A DNA stretch of 64,000 nucleotides from Nitrospira sp. (GTDB lineage: Bacteria > Nitrospirota > Nitrospiria > Nitrospirales > Nitrospiraceae). Each line of letters opens with the position of its first letter. Position 1 is the stretch's first letter. The stretch is from NCBI GenBank assembly GCA_030692565.1, contig JAUYAO010000057.1:149729-213728 (forward strand), read 5' to 3'. The translations under genes and the position numbers were made by a program. Of this stretch, positions 1 to 10,400 are shown piece after piece. The notes under the pieces were generated by a model, which was not told the DNA's origin, did no database searches, and worked only from the letters and a program-made list of their open reading frames with translations.

Positions 1-125
1 ATTGTTATCGGGTAATTGGTGGGTTGTTAATTCGTTTCGCGGGAGCCCTCAACCCCTTGTGAGCCCGACCGGCGCAGACTAGGATGCGCTCATTCTTTTT
101 TGCTTTTTGCGGCGAGGCTCACAAC

Positions 126-1013
126 ATGAACACGCAGTGGCTCACTCCCAAACGGACCGTCGTCGCCGTCTACCTCTGTCTATGCGCCTCCGTGGTCGCC
201 CACTCGGCAAACGCCCTGGTTACCAATGCGCTCTATCTGCCGCCGGATCGATCCCCTTCCTCCGTCCCCGCGTCAGACGCCTCCTCTGACCCTAATCCCA
301 TGGACACGCCTCAACAATCGGTCAAGGTGATTCTTCAGAGCGGCCTCTTCCTCCTTCCGCCCGGCGCGAGCCTGGAGTCGACCGCCGCCGCTCCGCCGCC
401 CCCGCCGCCGCCTCCGCTCGACGTTGCCAGGAAAGTCTCGTTGTCCGGAACCGTGCGCGGCACGCAACGCGGCATGATGGCGATCCTCGAAGACCTGGCC
501 TCCAAGAAGCAGAGTCTGTATCGCCTGGGCGAGGCCGTTCCGAATGTGGGCGAGCTGGCGGCGATTGAAAAAGACCGGGTGCTGTTTCGAGAAGGGACTC
601 GCGAAGAATGGCTGGAGCTGGGCGCTGTCCATACCAGTCACGGGGTCGCACCAGGCACCGCCCTTCCACCGCCGATCCCGACGCCGGCGATCCCGCAGCG
701 GCGCGTGCTCGATCGCCGCGAGATCGACGCCGCCCTGTCCGACACGACCCGCCTTCTGACGCAGGCGCAGGCGGTGCCCTATCTCACAGACGGAAAGCTG
801 GACGGGTTCCGCCTCTACAGCGTCATGCCACTGGGGTTCTTCGACAAGATCGGCCTGCAAACGAACGACGTGCTGCAACGCATCAACGGTGTGGAGCTGC
901 GCGATCCCGGCATGCTCTTGTCGCTCTTTCAGCAACTGCGAAACGAGCGGACCATTCGCGTCGATCTCGTCCGCAATACCCAGCGACAGACATTGACCTA
1001 CGACATCCGCTAG
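126..1013 (+). CDS. gspC: GspC-like type II secretion inner-membrane protein with PDZ domain
   Basis: Predicted type II secretion system C protein, which links the inner-membrane platform to the outer-membrane secretin. It is about 295 residues from the ATG at 126, which has a GCGAGG-type ribosome site about 10 bases upstream; an in-frame ATG at 84 lacks one. The order is a short N-terminal tail, one membrane segment (residues 9-30), a Pro-rich linker with a run of prolines near residue 90, a GspC homology region (LSGTVRG, YRLGEAVPNVGELAAI) and a C-terminal PDZ domain (residues about 205-290, containing GFFDKIGLQTNDVLQRING). No other gsp gene lies downstream; the next gene is an unrelated barrel protein. 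The family call is good; participation in a complete secretion machine cannot be judged here. Confidence 0.8.
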   Translation: MNTQWLTPKRTVVAVYLCLCASVVAHSANALVTNALYLPPDRSPSSVPASDASSDPNPMDTPQQSVKVILQSGLFLLPPGASLESTAAAPPPPPPPPLDVARKVSLSGTVRGTQRGMMAILEDLASKKQSLYRLGEAVPNVGELAAIEKDRVLFREGTREEWLELGAVHTSHGVAPGTALPPPIPTPAIPQRRVLDRREIDAALSDTTRLLTQAQAVPYLTDGKLDGFRLYSVMPLGFFDKIGLQTNDVLQRINGVELRDPGMLLSLFQQLRNERTIRVDLVRNTQRQTLTYDIR

Positions 1014-1178
1014 ACCACTCCCTCTCCGACTGCCTCTTCTTTTCTGCTCCCGCACTCATGCACGTCGCCGCAAGGGCAATTTAACGGGAACTTAATCTCA
1101 CCGTAATGGCATCGTCACGGGTTGCAGATTATTGTGCGCCCGTATCCATCATCGCTTCATTCTTCACAGGAGTTCCCG

Positions 1179-1994
1179 ATGACCAGCGCTTCCCGCATAA
1201 TTCTCTGCATCGGAATCATGACCCTTTCCGGTCTCTTCGGCCTTACGCCGGCACCGATCGACAACGCCTACGCCGAATGGTACGTGGCCGGATACGGCGG
1301 CATCAGCGCGCCACAATCCTTGAAGAACGTCGCGATGGATGCCTACGGACTGACGCAAGACCGCGCACAATTCTCCGGCGCATTCGATAATCCCCCTCTC
1401 GGCTCCGTGACCCAGTCGTTCCGCACCTCGGACATCAACCTCAAACAATCGCCCCTCTTCGGCGGAAAAGTGGGCTATTTTTTTGCGGATGAAGGATTGC
1501 GCTGGCTCGGCGTCGAAATCGAAGCCTTCACTTCTCAGCCCACCATCAAGCGGCAGACGCTCTCGACCACGCACGACGTGACGTTTCTGCCGAATCCCGG
1601 TACCGAAGCCCCCCCCGCTACCTGCATCCCCGGCGCGACCTGTCGGGTTCAGCGACGCTTCAACGGCGCGTTGGCGCTCCAGGAAAACTCCCTGCAGCTG
1701 ATTACCCTGGCCCTCAACGTGGTCGCGCGTTATCCGGGAGAAGTCTTCCAGCCCTATGTCGGGGTCGGCGTCGGGGGTTTTTATTTCAAAGGGAGCGACC
1801 AATTTAACGGACGCCAGATCGTCCCAGGACTCAACCTCCAGGCCGGAGTGAAGATCTTAGTCACCGAAGAATGGGGGTTCTTTGTAGAAGGGAAATATAA
1901 TCGTGCGACCCTGACGAACTTCGATCCGGGCTTTGGCCTCAGTGCCGAATACAGCGCCTTCAACGCCGTCGCCGGACTGGCGTTTCACTTCTGA
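1179..1994 (+). CDS. Outer-membrane beta-barrel protein
   Basis: Secreted protein of 271 residues, probably an eight-stranded OmpA/OmpW-like barrel. The ATG at 1179 follows AGGAG (1168-1172) and opens a signal peptide ending AYA before EWYVAGYGG. Signs of a barrel are alternating aromatic strands such as WYVAGYGGISAPQ at the N terminus, a strand pair near residues 185-215 (YVGVGVGGFYFKG) and a C-terminal strand ending in Phe (AVAGLAFHF), the usual BAM recognition pattern. Two Cys in a central loop (about residues 150-160) could form a disulfide. The in-frame extension to 1122 has no good ribosome site. Exact function is unknown; it could be a surface antigen or small porin-like protein. Confidence 0.7.
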   Translation: MTSASRIILCIGIMTLSGLFGLTPAPIDNAYAEWYVAGYGGISAPQSLKNVAMDAYGLTQDRAQFSGAFDNPPLGSVTQSFRTSDINLKQSPLFGGKVGYFFADEGLRWLGVEIEAFTSQPTIKRQTLSTTHDVTFLPNPGTEAPPATCIPGATCRVQRRFNGALALQENSLQLITLALNVVARYPGEVFQPYVGVGVGGFYFKGSDQFNGRQIVPGLNLQAGVKILVTEEWGFFVEGKYNRATLTNFDPGFGLSAEYSAFNAVAGLAFHF

Positions 1995-2103
1995 TTCAAA
2001 CGTTCTCCCGCTTCGTTGTTCAGGCACTCCTCTTCGCGGGCGATATTTCCGTCATAATCGGCTATCATTCCATCGTTCGTTGCAGTTTAGGATGAGGGAT
2101 CTC

Positions 2104-3594
2104 ATGATGGCTCGCTCTACTACCGATCCTCCTGTTCGCGCTCGCTCTCGCGCCCTGAGCTCGACCATCGAGCGCGAGATCACGCTCTGCGTCGACTCCG
2201 ATTTCCGCCTGCCTAGCGTCCCAGGCGGAGTCTCGCTGCCACGACGCCTTCTGACCTCCACCTACTACGACACCGCCGCACACGATCTGGCACAGGCGCG
2301 CATCACCCTTCGCCTCCGCTCAGAGCGGGGCAAAAGGGCCTGGCAGCTGAAGATTCCCCTGGGTCCCGACCGGCAGGAAGTGGAACTCGCCGATCGGCAC
2401 GATCAGCCGCCGGCGGCATTTCGGGAATTGCTCGCACTTCATCTGAGAACAAGCGAGCTCGTCCCGGTCGCCACGCTGCGGGTCTGGCGGACGGGGCTGC
2501 GCGTCCAGCGCCGTGGCAAGCCGGTGGCCGAGATCGCCCTCGACAGTGTGGCGGTACTGATGAACGGTAGCGTGACCCAACGATTTCGTGAATTGGAAAT
2601 CGAGCAGCACGGCCCTGATGCCGCGGCGCTGGAGGAGTTCGAACAACTGCTCCGGCGCGCAGGCGCGCGCGATCATGACGGCCGCCCTAAGCTTTTTCGC
2701 GCGCTCTCCCTGGCGGCCCCGGCCGCCGACGTGCCGCCGGCGCCGGACGCCCCGGTCGCGATGCATGTACGGTGGGCGCTGGCGCAACAGGTCCGCTGGC
2801 TCCTGGCCCACGACCCCGGCACCAGGCTCGGCAAGGAGTCTGAAAGTTTGCATCAGATGCGCGTCGCCACACGCCGGTTGCGCGCCATGCTGCGCGCGGC
2901 CCGGCCGGTGCTCCTGCCCGACTGGGCGGCCTCGCTTCAAGGCGAACTGTCCTGGCTCGGCCAGATGCTTGGACCCGCGCGCGATCTGGACGTTCAGATC
3001 GCGCACTTTACCGAAGCAACCGCAGGATTCGATGTCCACGACCGACCGCCGTTGGCGCGCCTTGTTACACAACTGCGCTCCCAGCGGGAACACGTGCACG
3101 AGGCGCTGCTTACCGAGCTGAATAGCGCGCGGTATGTTGAGCTGATCCGGCGGCTCCAACAGGCTGCCCACGATCCCGCCATGGTGGAATCGCCGCTCAC
3201 GCTACATGATCTGGCGAGCCAGGAGTTCAAGAAATTGCGGCGGGCCGTCCGGCAGCTGGGAACCTCGCCGGGGGATGCGGCGCTGCATGAGGTCCGGATC
3301 AAGACCAAGCGGGCGCGGTATGCTGCGGAGCTGGCCTTGGGGTCCGCCGGCAAACCGGCTTCGCGGTTTATCAAGCGGGCCCGGGCAGCTCAAGACCTGT
3401 TGGGCACCTACCAGGATGCGCTCCAGGCTGAGGTCGCTCTGCGCGCTTTTCTCAAAGCCGCAACGACAGTCCGTGCCGGATTCGTCATCGGGCGCCTGGT
3501 CGAACGCCAGCGCGCACGGCGCGAGACCGCGCGCAAGAGGATAAATAAGTCGCTGAAAAATGTACTCAAGCAAGGCCAGAAAGCCTGGGACTGA
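2104..3594 (+). CDS. CYTH-CHAD domain protein
   Basis: Two-domain protein of about 496 residues. The N-terminal CYTH domain (about 10-200) belongs to the triphosphate tunnel metalloenzymes and is recognisable from the opening EREITL strand and the RLRSERG and WQLKIPLG strands. The usual ExExK signature reads E-R-E-I-T, so the Lys is replaced by Thr. The C-terminal CHAD domain (about 210-480) is helical with conserved His and Arg/Lys motifs (LHQMRVATRRLRAML and LHEVRIKTKRARYAAEL), features linked to polyphosphate binding. The likely role is inorganic triphosphate or polyphosphate metabolism, as for E. coli YgiF. The ATG at 2104 is preferred because GAGGG lies 5 bases upstream; the open frame extends back into the previous gene without a site. 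Confidence 0.82.
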   Translation: MMARSTTDPPVRARSRALSSTIEREITLCVDSDFRLPSVPGGVSLPRRLLTSTYYDTAAHDLAQARITLRLRSERGKRAWQLKIPLGPDRQEVELADRHDQPPAAFRELLALHLRTSELVPVATLRVWRTGLRVQRRGKPVAEIALDSVAVLMNGSVTQRFRELEIEQHGPDAAALEEFEQLLRRAGARDHDGRPKLFRALSLAAPAADVPPAPDAPVAMHVRWALAQQVRWLLAHDPGTRLGKESESLHQMRVATRRLRAMLRAARPVLLPDWAASLQGELSWLGQMLGPARDLDVQIAHFTEATAGFDVHDRPPLARLVTQLRSQREHVHEALLTELNSARYVELIRRLQQAAHDPAMVESPLTLHDLASQEFKKLRRAVRQLGTSPGDAALHEVRIKTKRARYAAELALGSAGKPASRFIKRARAAQDLLGTYQDALQAEVALRAFLKAATTVRAGFVIGRLVERQRARRETARKRINKSLKNVLKQGQKAWD

Positions 3595-3708
3595 TAGGCC
3601 TCAACCAGGCTGCATGTTAGAAGTGTCCGGTAGTCCATTTGGTTGCCCACGCTCGCTATGGCGGGAAAACACGAGCAGTTTCAGGTCATTACAAAGAGCA
3701 ACCACGTC
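3595..3708. other. Intergenic DNA before the tRNA fragment
   Basis: Non-coding. It contains an imperfect hairpin (GCTCG at about 3652 with CGAGC at about 3672) and an inverted repeat TTTCAGG at about 3679 with CCTGAAA at 3708-3714 that runs into the tRNA fragment. No credible gene was seen. Confidence 0.5.
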
Positions 3709-3753
3709 CTGAAAAGGCTGGTGTCGACAGTTCGATTCTGTCCCTCGGCACCA
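3709..3753 (+). pseudogene. 3' fragment of tRNA-Phe (GAA), possible attachment-site scar
   Basis: The 45 bases match the 3' half of a tRNA. They hold the anticodon loop CTGAAAA (anticodon GAA, Phe), a variable loop GTGTC, a perfect T arm (GACAG, TTCGATT, CTGTC), the acceptor strand CCTCGGC, discriminator A and an encoded CCA. A 5' acceptor GCCGAGG and a D arm are absent upstream, and the anticodon stem pairs only in its inner part, so this cannot be a working tRNA. Tyrosine recombinases often use tRNA 3' ends as attachment sites and leave such a fragment at one end of an integrated element. The reverse strand encodes the well-known spurious peptide motif GTESNCRHQPFQ. Confidence 0.75.
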
Positions 3754-4268
3754 CTTCAACAATCTCCCCCTCAATGCCCCCGACTCTCTCGTAGCCATTG
3801 CTTTTGCGCGTCACCCCCTCCCGACAGGCTTCGTTACGATCCAGTATCATTGCACAATTCAAATCCGCACCCTGCGACTTGACTCCTGCACTCAATGCGC
3901 CCAGGGTGAAACTGTCCTGTGCGATGCACTCCGCTGACTGTCCTATCTCTTGCGCTTCCGACTTCTTCCCAGCGTGACCGATTCACCAGTCTCCGCCGCT
4001 ACGTATTCTTGAGTCAGATCCGCCTGTTATCTGAATTCTTCATACTGAGCAGTTTTGACCAGAGAATCTTATAACTATCGGATTAAATACAGGCACTGGA
4101 AGATATTCCGCGGTGTTGGATGTCGCGTGGTCGCGCAATACTCCGCAATACGTTACGGAGCCGTCCGATAGGTCAGGTACTTTATTAAGACGTTTCCCTA
4201 TACAAGATCTTGGCTAACAACAGGACCTTCCTGGATTTCTACGGCCTGGCTTCAACGAGGCTCTGCAC
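3754..4268. other. Gene-poor region between tRNA fragment and ndvB
   Basis: About 500 bases with no convincing ORF, RNA or repeat. Base composition is visibly less GC-rich around 4010-4210 than in the flanking genes. It may be the decayed interior of an integrated element. Confidence 0.4.
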
Positions 4269-4457
4269 TCATATCTGCTGACAGAACAGGGCTCGCTCTT
4301 CGGCCTCGCAGTTGGATGCCGGCAGACGGACATTGGCCTGGATGTATTTCACTTCAGACCAACTGCTGTCCTCTTGACGAGGCACCAAAGAATACCCATT
4401 CACGACCTCAGGAGTGGTTAGGAACGGGTTCGCAAACCCCTCACCCAGGAAAGAGAC
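4269..4457 (-). pseudogene. C-terminal remnant of an unknown protein
   Basis: A 62-codon open frame on the minus strand ends in TGA at 4271-4269 and is bounded upstream by TAG at 4460-4458. It has no ATG. The translation reads like real protein, with WSEVKYIQANVRLPASNCEA near the end followed by EERALFCQQI, and the third codon positions are GC-rich. A GTG start at residue 13 would give a 44-residue peptide but with a poorly spaced ribosome site. It is most simply the 3' end of a gene whose 5' part was lost when the ndvB segment arrived. The parent family was not recognised. Confidence 0.35.
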
Positions 4458-4464
4458 CTAACGC

Positions 4465-7400
4465 GTGACGGTACGCAGCAAGATCAGTCTCGGAAATTTG
4501 CTCCATTCGAGAGCCAGCTTTCCCGAAAACGACTTAGCCGAACAGTACGCTGGGGGCGAGCCTCCGCTGCGCTCGGAGCTCTTCAGCGCCGACCAGATGG
4601 AGCAGCACGGCAAAACCCTGGCAGGCCTCCACCAGTTGAGCCAGGGCCAGGCTCCGGACCGGCTCCTAAGCCGGCTGGCTGAGAATGAAAGCGTCCTGAT
4701 CGGAGTTCGCGATCTGTTGGCCGAAGCGGTGAAGGCGACCCGCCGGATTACGCCGGCCGGAGAATGGCTGCTCGATAACTTCTATCTCATTGAAGAGCAG
4801 ATTCGGCTGGCCAAGCGGCACTTGCCCAAAGGATACAGCCGCGAACTTCCCTACTTGCTGAATGGCTCATCGGCCGGGCTTCCGCGCGTCTATGACATCG
4901 CGCTGGAAACGATCTCGCACGGTGACGGACGCGTCGATCCGGGGAGCCTCAGCAGCTTCGTCGCGGCGTACCAGACGATGACCGGCCTGACATTAGGCGA
5001 ATTGTGGGCGATCCCGATCATGCTTCGCTTGGCCTTGATCGAGAATCTCCGGCGCGCGGCGACGCGTATGGCCGCGCATAGGATCGACCGCAATCGCGCG
5101 GACTTCTGGGCGGATCAGATGATGGAGATCGCGGAGAAGGATCCGAAGAGTCTCATTCTGGTGATCGCCGACATGGCCCGGTCCAGCCCACCGATGGCGA
5201 GCGCCTTTGTGGCGGAGTTCGCCCGCCGGCTGCAGGGACAAAGCCCGGCGCTGGCATGGCCGCTCACCTGGATTGAACAGCGGCTCTCCGAATCCGGCCT
5301 GACGATTGAGCAGTCGGTGCAATCGGAAAACCAACAGCAAGCCGTCGACCAGGTCTCCATCAGCAACAGCATCGGCAGTCTCCGATTCCTGGGAGCGATG
5401 GATTGGCGCACGTTTGTTGAGACGATGAGCGTCGTCGAACAGACCTTGCGCGAGGATCCTGCCTCAGCTTACGGCACGATGGATTTTGCCACCCGCGATC
5501 GCTATCGCCACGCGGTGGAGCATATGGCCAAGAGCAGCCGGCTCTCGGAAAGCGACATTGCGCGTCAGGCCATCCAGCTGGCGCAGCAGAGCGCGACGGA
5601 AATCGGGAGCGACCGTCGAGAAACCCATGTCGGCTTCTATCTGATCGGCAGAGGAGCGCCGCAGCTTGAACGATTGGTCGGCGTGCGACTATCCAAAGCC
5701 GAGGCGTTACAGCGGGCGATCGGCCGGTGCCCGTCGCTCCTCTATGTCGGCACGATCGGCTTATTGTCTCTATTCTTCACCGCCGGCTTATTGTTACAGG
5801 CCTATGCCGGGGGCGTAGACGGTTGGTTGCTCGCCCTGGTCGGACTCCTCTCACTCCTCTGTACGAGCCAGCTGGCGGTCACAGTGGTCAACTGGCTGGC
5901 AACCGTGCTGGTCACGCCGCATGCGCTCCCGCGCCTGGACTTCTCCAAAGGCATCCCCCCGGATTCGCGCACGCTGGTCGTGGTTCCGACGATGCTCAGC
6001 AGCGTTGAACATATCGAGCATCTCATCGAGGCGCTCGAAGTCCGATTCCTGGCCAATCGGGACAGCCATCTGCACTTTTCCCTGTTGACCGACTTCCGGG
6101 ACGCGCAAGAAGAAACAGTGCCGGAAGACGCGCCCCTGTTGCGGCTGGCCCGGGAGCGGATCGAGGAACTCAATGACAAATACAAGGAGACGACTCAGGA
6201 GGCCTTCTTCCTCTTCCATCGGCCGCGCCGATGGAATCCCGGGGAGCGGGTGTGGATGGGCTATGAGCGGAAGCGAGGAAAACTTGCCGACCTCAACCAG
6301 CTCTTACGGGGTAATCCGGCAGATCGTTTCTCGCTGGTTGTCGGGGACACGGCGATCTTAACAACCGTCAAGTACGTAATCACGCTGGACACCGATACGC
6401 AATTGCCGCGCGATGCCGCACGCCAGTTTGTGGGCACCATGGCCCACCCACTGAACCGCCCACGGTACGATGACGACAAAGGTCGGGTCTGCGACGGATA
6501 CGGCATTCTGCAGCCACGCGTCGCCGTCAGCCTGCCGGGGACGAACCGGTCGCGCTATGCGCGGCTCAACGGGAGCGACCCCGGAATCGATCCCTATACC
6601 CGCGCCATCTCCGATGTGTACCAGGACCTGTTCGGTGAAGGTTCGTTCATCGGCAAGGGCATCTATGAGGTGGAGGCATTCGAACGTTCCCTGACCGGAC
6701 GCTTTCCCGAGAATACAATCCTCAGCCATGATCTGCTCGAAGGGTGCTACGCGCGCGCGGGACTCTTGAGCGATGTGCACTTGTACGAAGAATATCCCTC
6801 CTGCTACAGCTTGGATGTGAGCCGGCGGTATCGCTGGATCCGCGGGGACTGGCAGCTCGCAGGATGGCTGCTGCCGCGCGTTCCAGGCCCTGGCGCAACC
6901 CGCCTCAAGAATCCGCTCTCCGGACTCTCCCGATGGAAGCTCTTCGACAACCTTCGACGAAGCCTCGTGCCTTCCGCATTGACCCTCCTCTTGCTGCTGG
7001 GCTGGACCGTACTATCCCCGATCTGGCTCTGGACCCTCTCGGTGATCGGAATCATCCTGGTCCCTCCATTGCTGGCCACGATCCTCAACCTGCTTCAGAA
7101 GCCGGAAGACGTGTTACCGGAGCAGCATGCCGCGGTCGCAATCCGTGCGGCCGGCCAGCACATGATTCAGACGGTCTTGACGGTCACGTTCCTTCCCTAC
7201 GAGGCGTTCTACAGTGTGGATGCGATTGTGCGCACGATCTGGAGGATGGGGGTCACGCATACCCGACGGCTCGAATGGAATCCATCGAGCAATCAAGACC
7301 TCGATCGGCGTACAGACCTCGTCGCCTACAGCCGGATGATGTGGATCGCGCCCGTTCTTGCCGGGGCTTCGGCGATGTATCTGTCGCTGGAGGAAACCGC

Positions 7401-10400
7401 TTCGTTGGATGCGGCGGTCCCCATTCTGGGGCTCTGGCTTGCCTCCCCCGTTGTCGCGTGGTGGATCAGCCAGCCGATCACTCGGCCCGAAGTGCATCTG
7501 ACGACCGACCAGACCATCTTTCTCCGGAAGCTGGCCCGAAAAACCTGGGCGTTCTTCGAGCAATTCGTCGGAGCGGACGATCATTGGCTGCCGCCGGATA
7601 ATTTTCAGGAGCACCCGGTCGCCGTCATCGCCCATCGCACGTCGCCGACCAACATGGGGCTCGCGCTGCTCGCCAACTTGTCCGCCTACGACTTCGGCTA
7701 TATCTCGGCAGGCCGGCTCATCGAACGCACGACGAACGCGCTGCGCACGATGGGAGGCTTGGAGCGACACCGCAACCACTTCTACAACTGGTACGACACC
7801 CAGACGCTGAAGCCCCTGCTGCCGACCTACGTGTCGACCGTGGATAGCGGAAACCTTGCCGGCCACCTGCTGACATTGCGGCCGGGCCTGCTCGCGCTCC
7901 CCGACCAGAAGATCCTGGCACCGCGATTCCTTGACGGACTCAGCGACACCCTCGGCGCTCTCAAGGATTCTGCCGGGGAACCGGCGCAAGCCCTCCTGGC
8001 CAAATTCCAGAAACATCTGGAGGCGGCCGATGAATCCAAACCAACCACGCTCACGGCGGCCCGGCTCTGCCTTGACCGGCTGACCACCACCGCAGAAGAG
8101 ATACTGGCATCCTTGAAGGGTACTCCTGAAAACCACGCTACCTGGTGGGCGCACGCGCTCAACCGGCAATGCCGGGACGCCCTCGACGACCTCATGTTTC
8201 TCGCCCCCTGGGCCCTGTTGTCGGCTTCACAGAGTCGGCTCAGCGAATGTGGCGATATCGATGTGATCCCGACGTTGCGTGAACTGGCGCGGCTTGACCT
8301 CTCCTGCCTGCACGCCATCGAACATCGCATGGGTCCGGAGGCGATGCCTGAGGAGCGCACCTGGATCAGCAACCTTCAAGGGCTCATCGTGAAGGCCAGC
8401 CAGCGCGCCAGAGAGAGAATCGCGGCGCTCGAAGAGCTAGCCCGTCAGGCCAGTCACTTCGCCGCCATAGAGTATGAGTTCCTGTTCGACAAGACCTGTC
8501 ATCTACTGGCGATCGGCTACAACGTCGGCGATCGCCGACGGGACACGAGTTACTACGACCTGCTGGCCTCGGAGGCCAGACTATGCAACTTCGTCGCGAT
8601 TGCACAGGGGCAACTGCCGCAAGAAAGCTGGTTTGCGCTCGGGCGGCTCCTTACGACCGCCGGTGGGGGACCGGTCCTCATCTCATGGAGCGGATCGATG
8701 TTCGAATACCTCATGCCGCTGTTGGTCATGCCGACGTACGACAACACCCTGCTCGACCAGACCTGCAAGGCAGCCGTGGAGCGGCAGATCGCCTATGGAA
8801 AACAGCGCGGCGTCCCGTGGGGCATTTCAGAATCCGGCTACAACACGATCGACGTGCATCTGAACTATCAATATCGGGCCTTCGGCGTACCCGGGCTGGG
8901 ATTGAAACGCGGGCTGGCCGACGATCTGGTGATTGCGCCCTATGCCACGGCGCTCGCGCTGATGGTGGCGCCTGAGGAAGCTTGTCTGAATCTGCAACGA
9001 CTCGCCGAAGAAGGAGCCGAGGGACAGTTCGGTTTCTATGAAGCGATCGACTACACGCCTTCCCGTCTCCCGCGCGGCCAATCAAGCGCGATGATTCGGT
9101 CCTACATGGCCCATCACCAGGGCATGAGTTTGCTCGCCCTGGCCTATCTGCTCCTCGACCGCCCCATGCAAAAGCGATTCGATTCAGATCCGTTGTTCCA
9201 GGCAACGACGCTGCTGCTCCAGGAGCGGATTCCGAAGGCGACGGCATTTTATTCGCATACCGCCGAGCTCTCCGACATACGGACGACCTCGGGGGACACA
9301 GAAGTACCGGTGCGCCGATTCACCAGCCCGCACAGCGCGATTCCCGAGGTGCATTTATTATCGAACGGTCGATACCACGTGATGATCACGAACGCGGGGG
9401 GTGGATACAGTCGCTGGAAGGATCTCGCCGTCACCCGCTGGCGCGAAGACAGTACCCGCGACAATTGGGGCACCTTCTGTTACCTCCGCGATATAGAAAG
9501 CGGGGCATTCTGGTCCACGGCCTATCAGCCGACACTGCAATCACCGACCAGCTATGAGGTCATCTTTTCAGAGGGACGGGCTGAGTTTCGCCGGCGGGAT
9601 CAGGATATCGAAACCTACACAGAGATTGTGGTGTCGCCGGAAGATGATATCGAACTGCGTCGGACCCGCATCACCAATGACTCGCAGAGCCGCCGCACGA
9701 TCGAGATCACCAGTTACGCGGAAGTCGTCCTCGCATCGTCTGCCTCGGACACGCTGCATCCCGCATTCAGCAACCTCTTCGTGCAAACCGAAATCATTCA
9801 CGAACGGCAAGCGATTCTCTGTACGCGCCGGCCTCGCTCCCTCGACGAGCACACGCCATGGATGTGCCACCTCATGGCCGTGCATGGAGCAGCCACCGAA
9901 GCCATGTCGTACGAGACGGACCGCCTACAATTCATCGGCCGCGGTCGCACCGCCGCCGATCCACAGGCGCTCCGTGGCTCCGGCGGACAACCGGAGCGGC
10001 ATCCGCATGCGGCGCTTTCCGGGAGTGCAGGCTCCGTGCTTGATCCGATCGTCGCCATCCGTTGTCAGGTCACCCTCGATCCGGAAGAATCAGTCATCAT
10101 TGATCTGATGTCCGGCATCGGCGACAGCCGCGAAGTCTGCCTGGGCCTGGTCGAGAAATATCACGATCGCCGCCTCGCCGATCGTGTGTTCGACATGGCC
10201 TGGACTCATAGCCAGGTCGTCATGCGGCAGCTGAACGCCACGGAAGCCGATGCGCAACTCTATGGCCGACTGGCGAACTCGATTTTGTATGCGAATGCCT
10301 CCCTGCGGGCCGACCCGAGTGATCTGATCAAAAACCGCCGCGGGCAATCGGGACTCTGGGGCTACGCGATCTCCGGCGATCTCCCGATCGTGTTGCTCCA

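Noticed and set aside
3601..3895. Minus-strand ORFs with GTESNCRHQPFQ-type peptide
   Set aside because: These are translations of the antisense of the tRNA fragment, a well-known annotation artefact.
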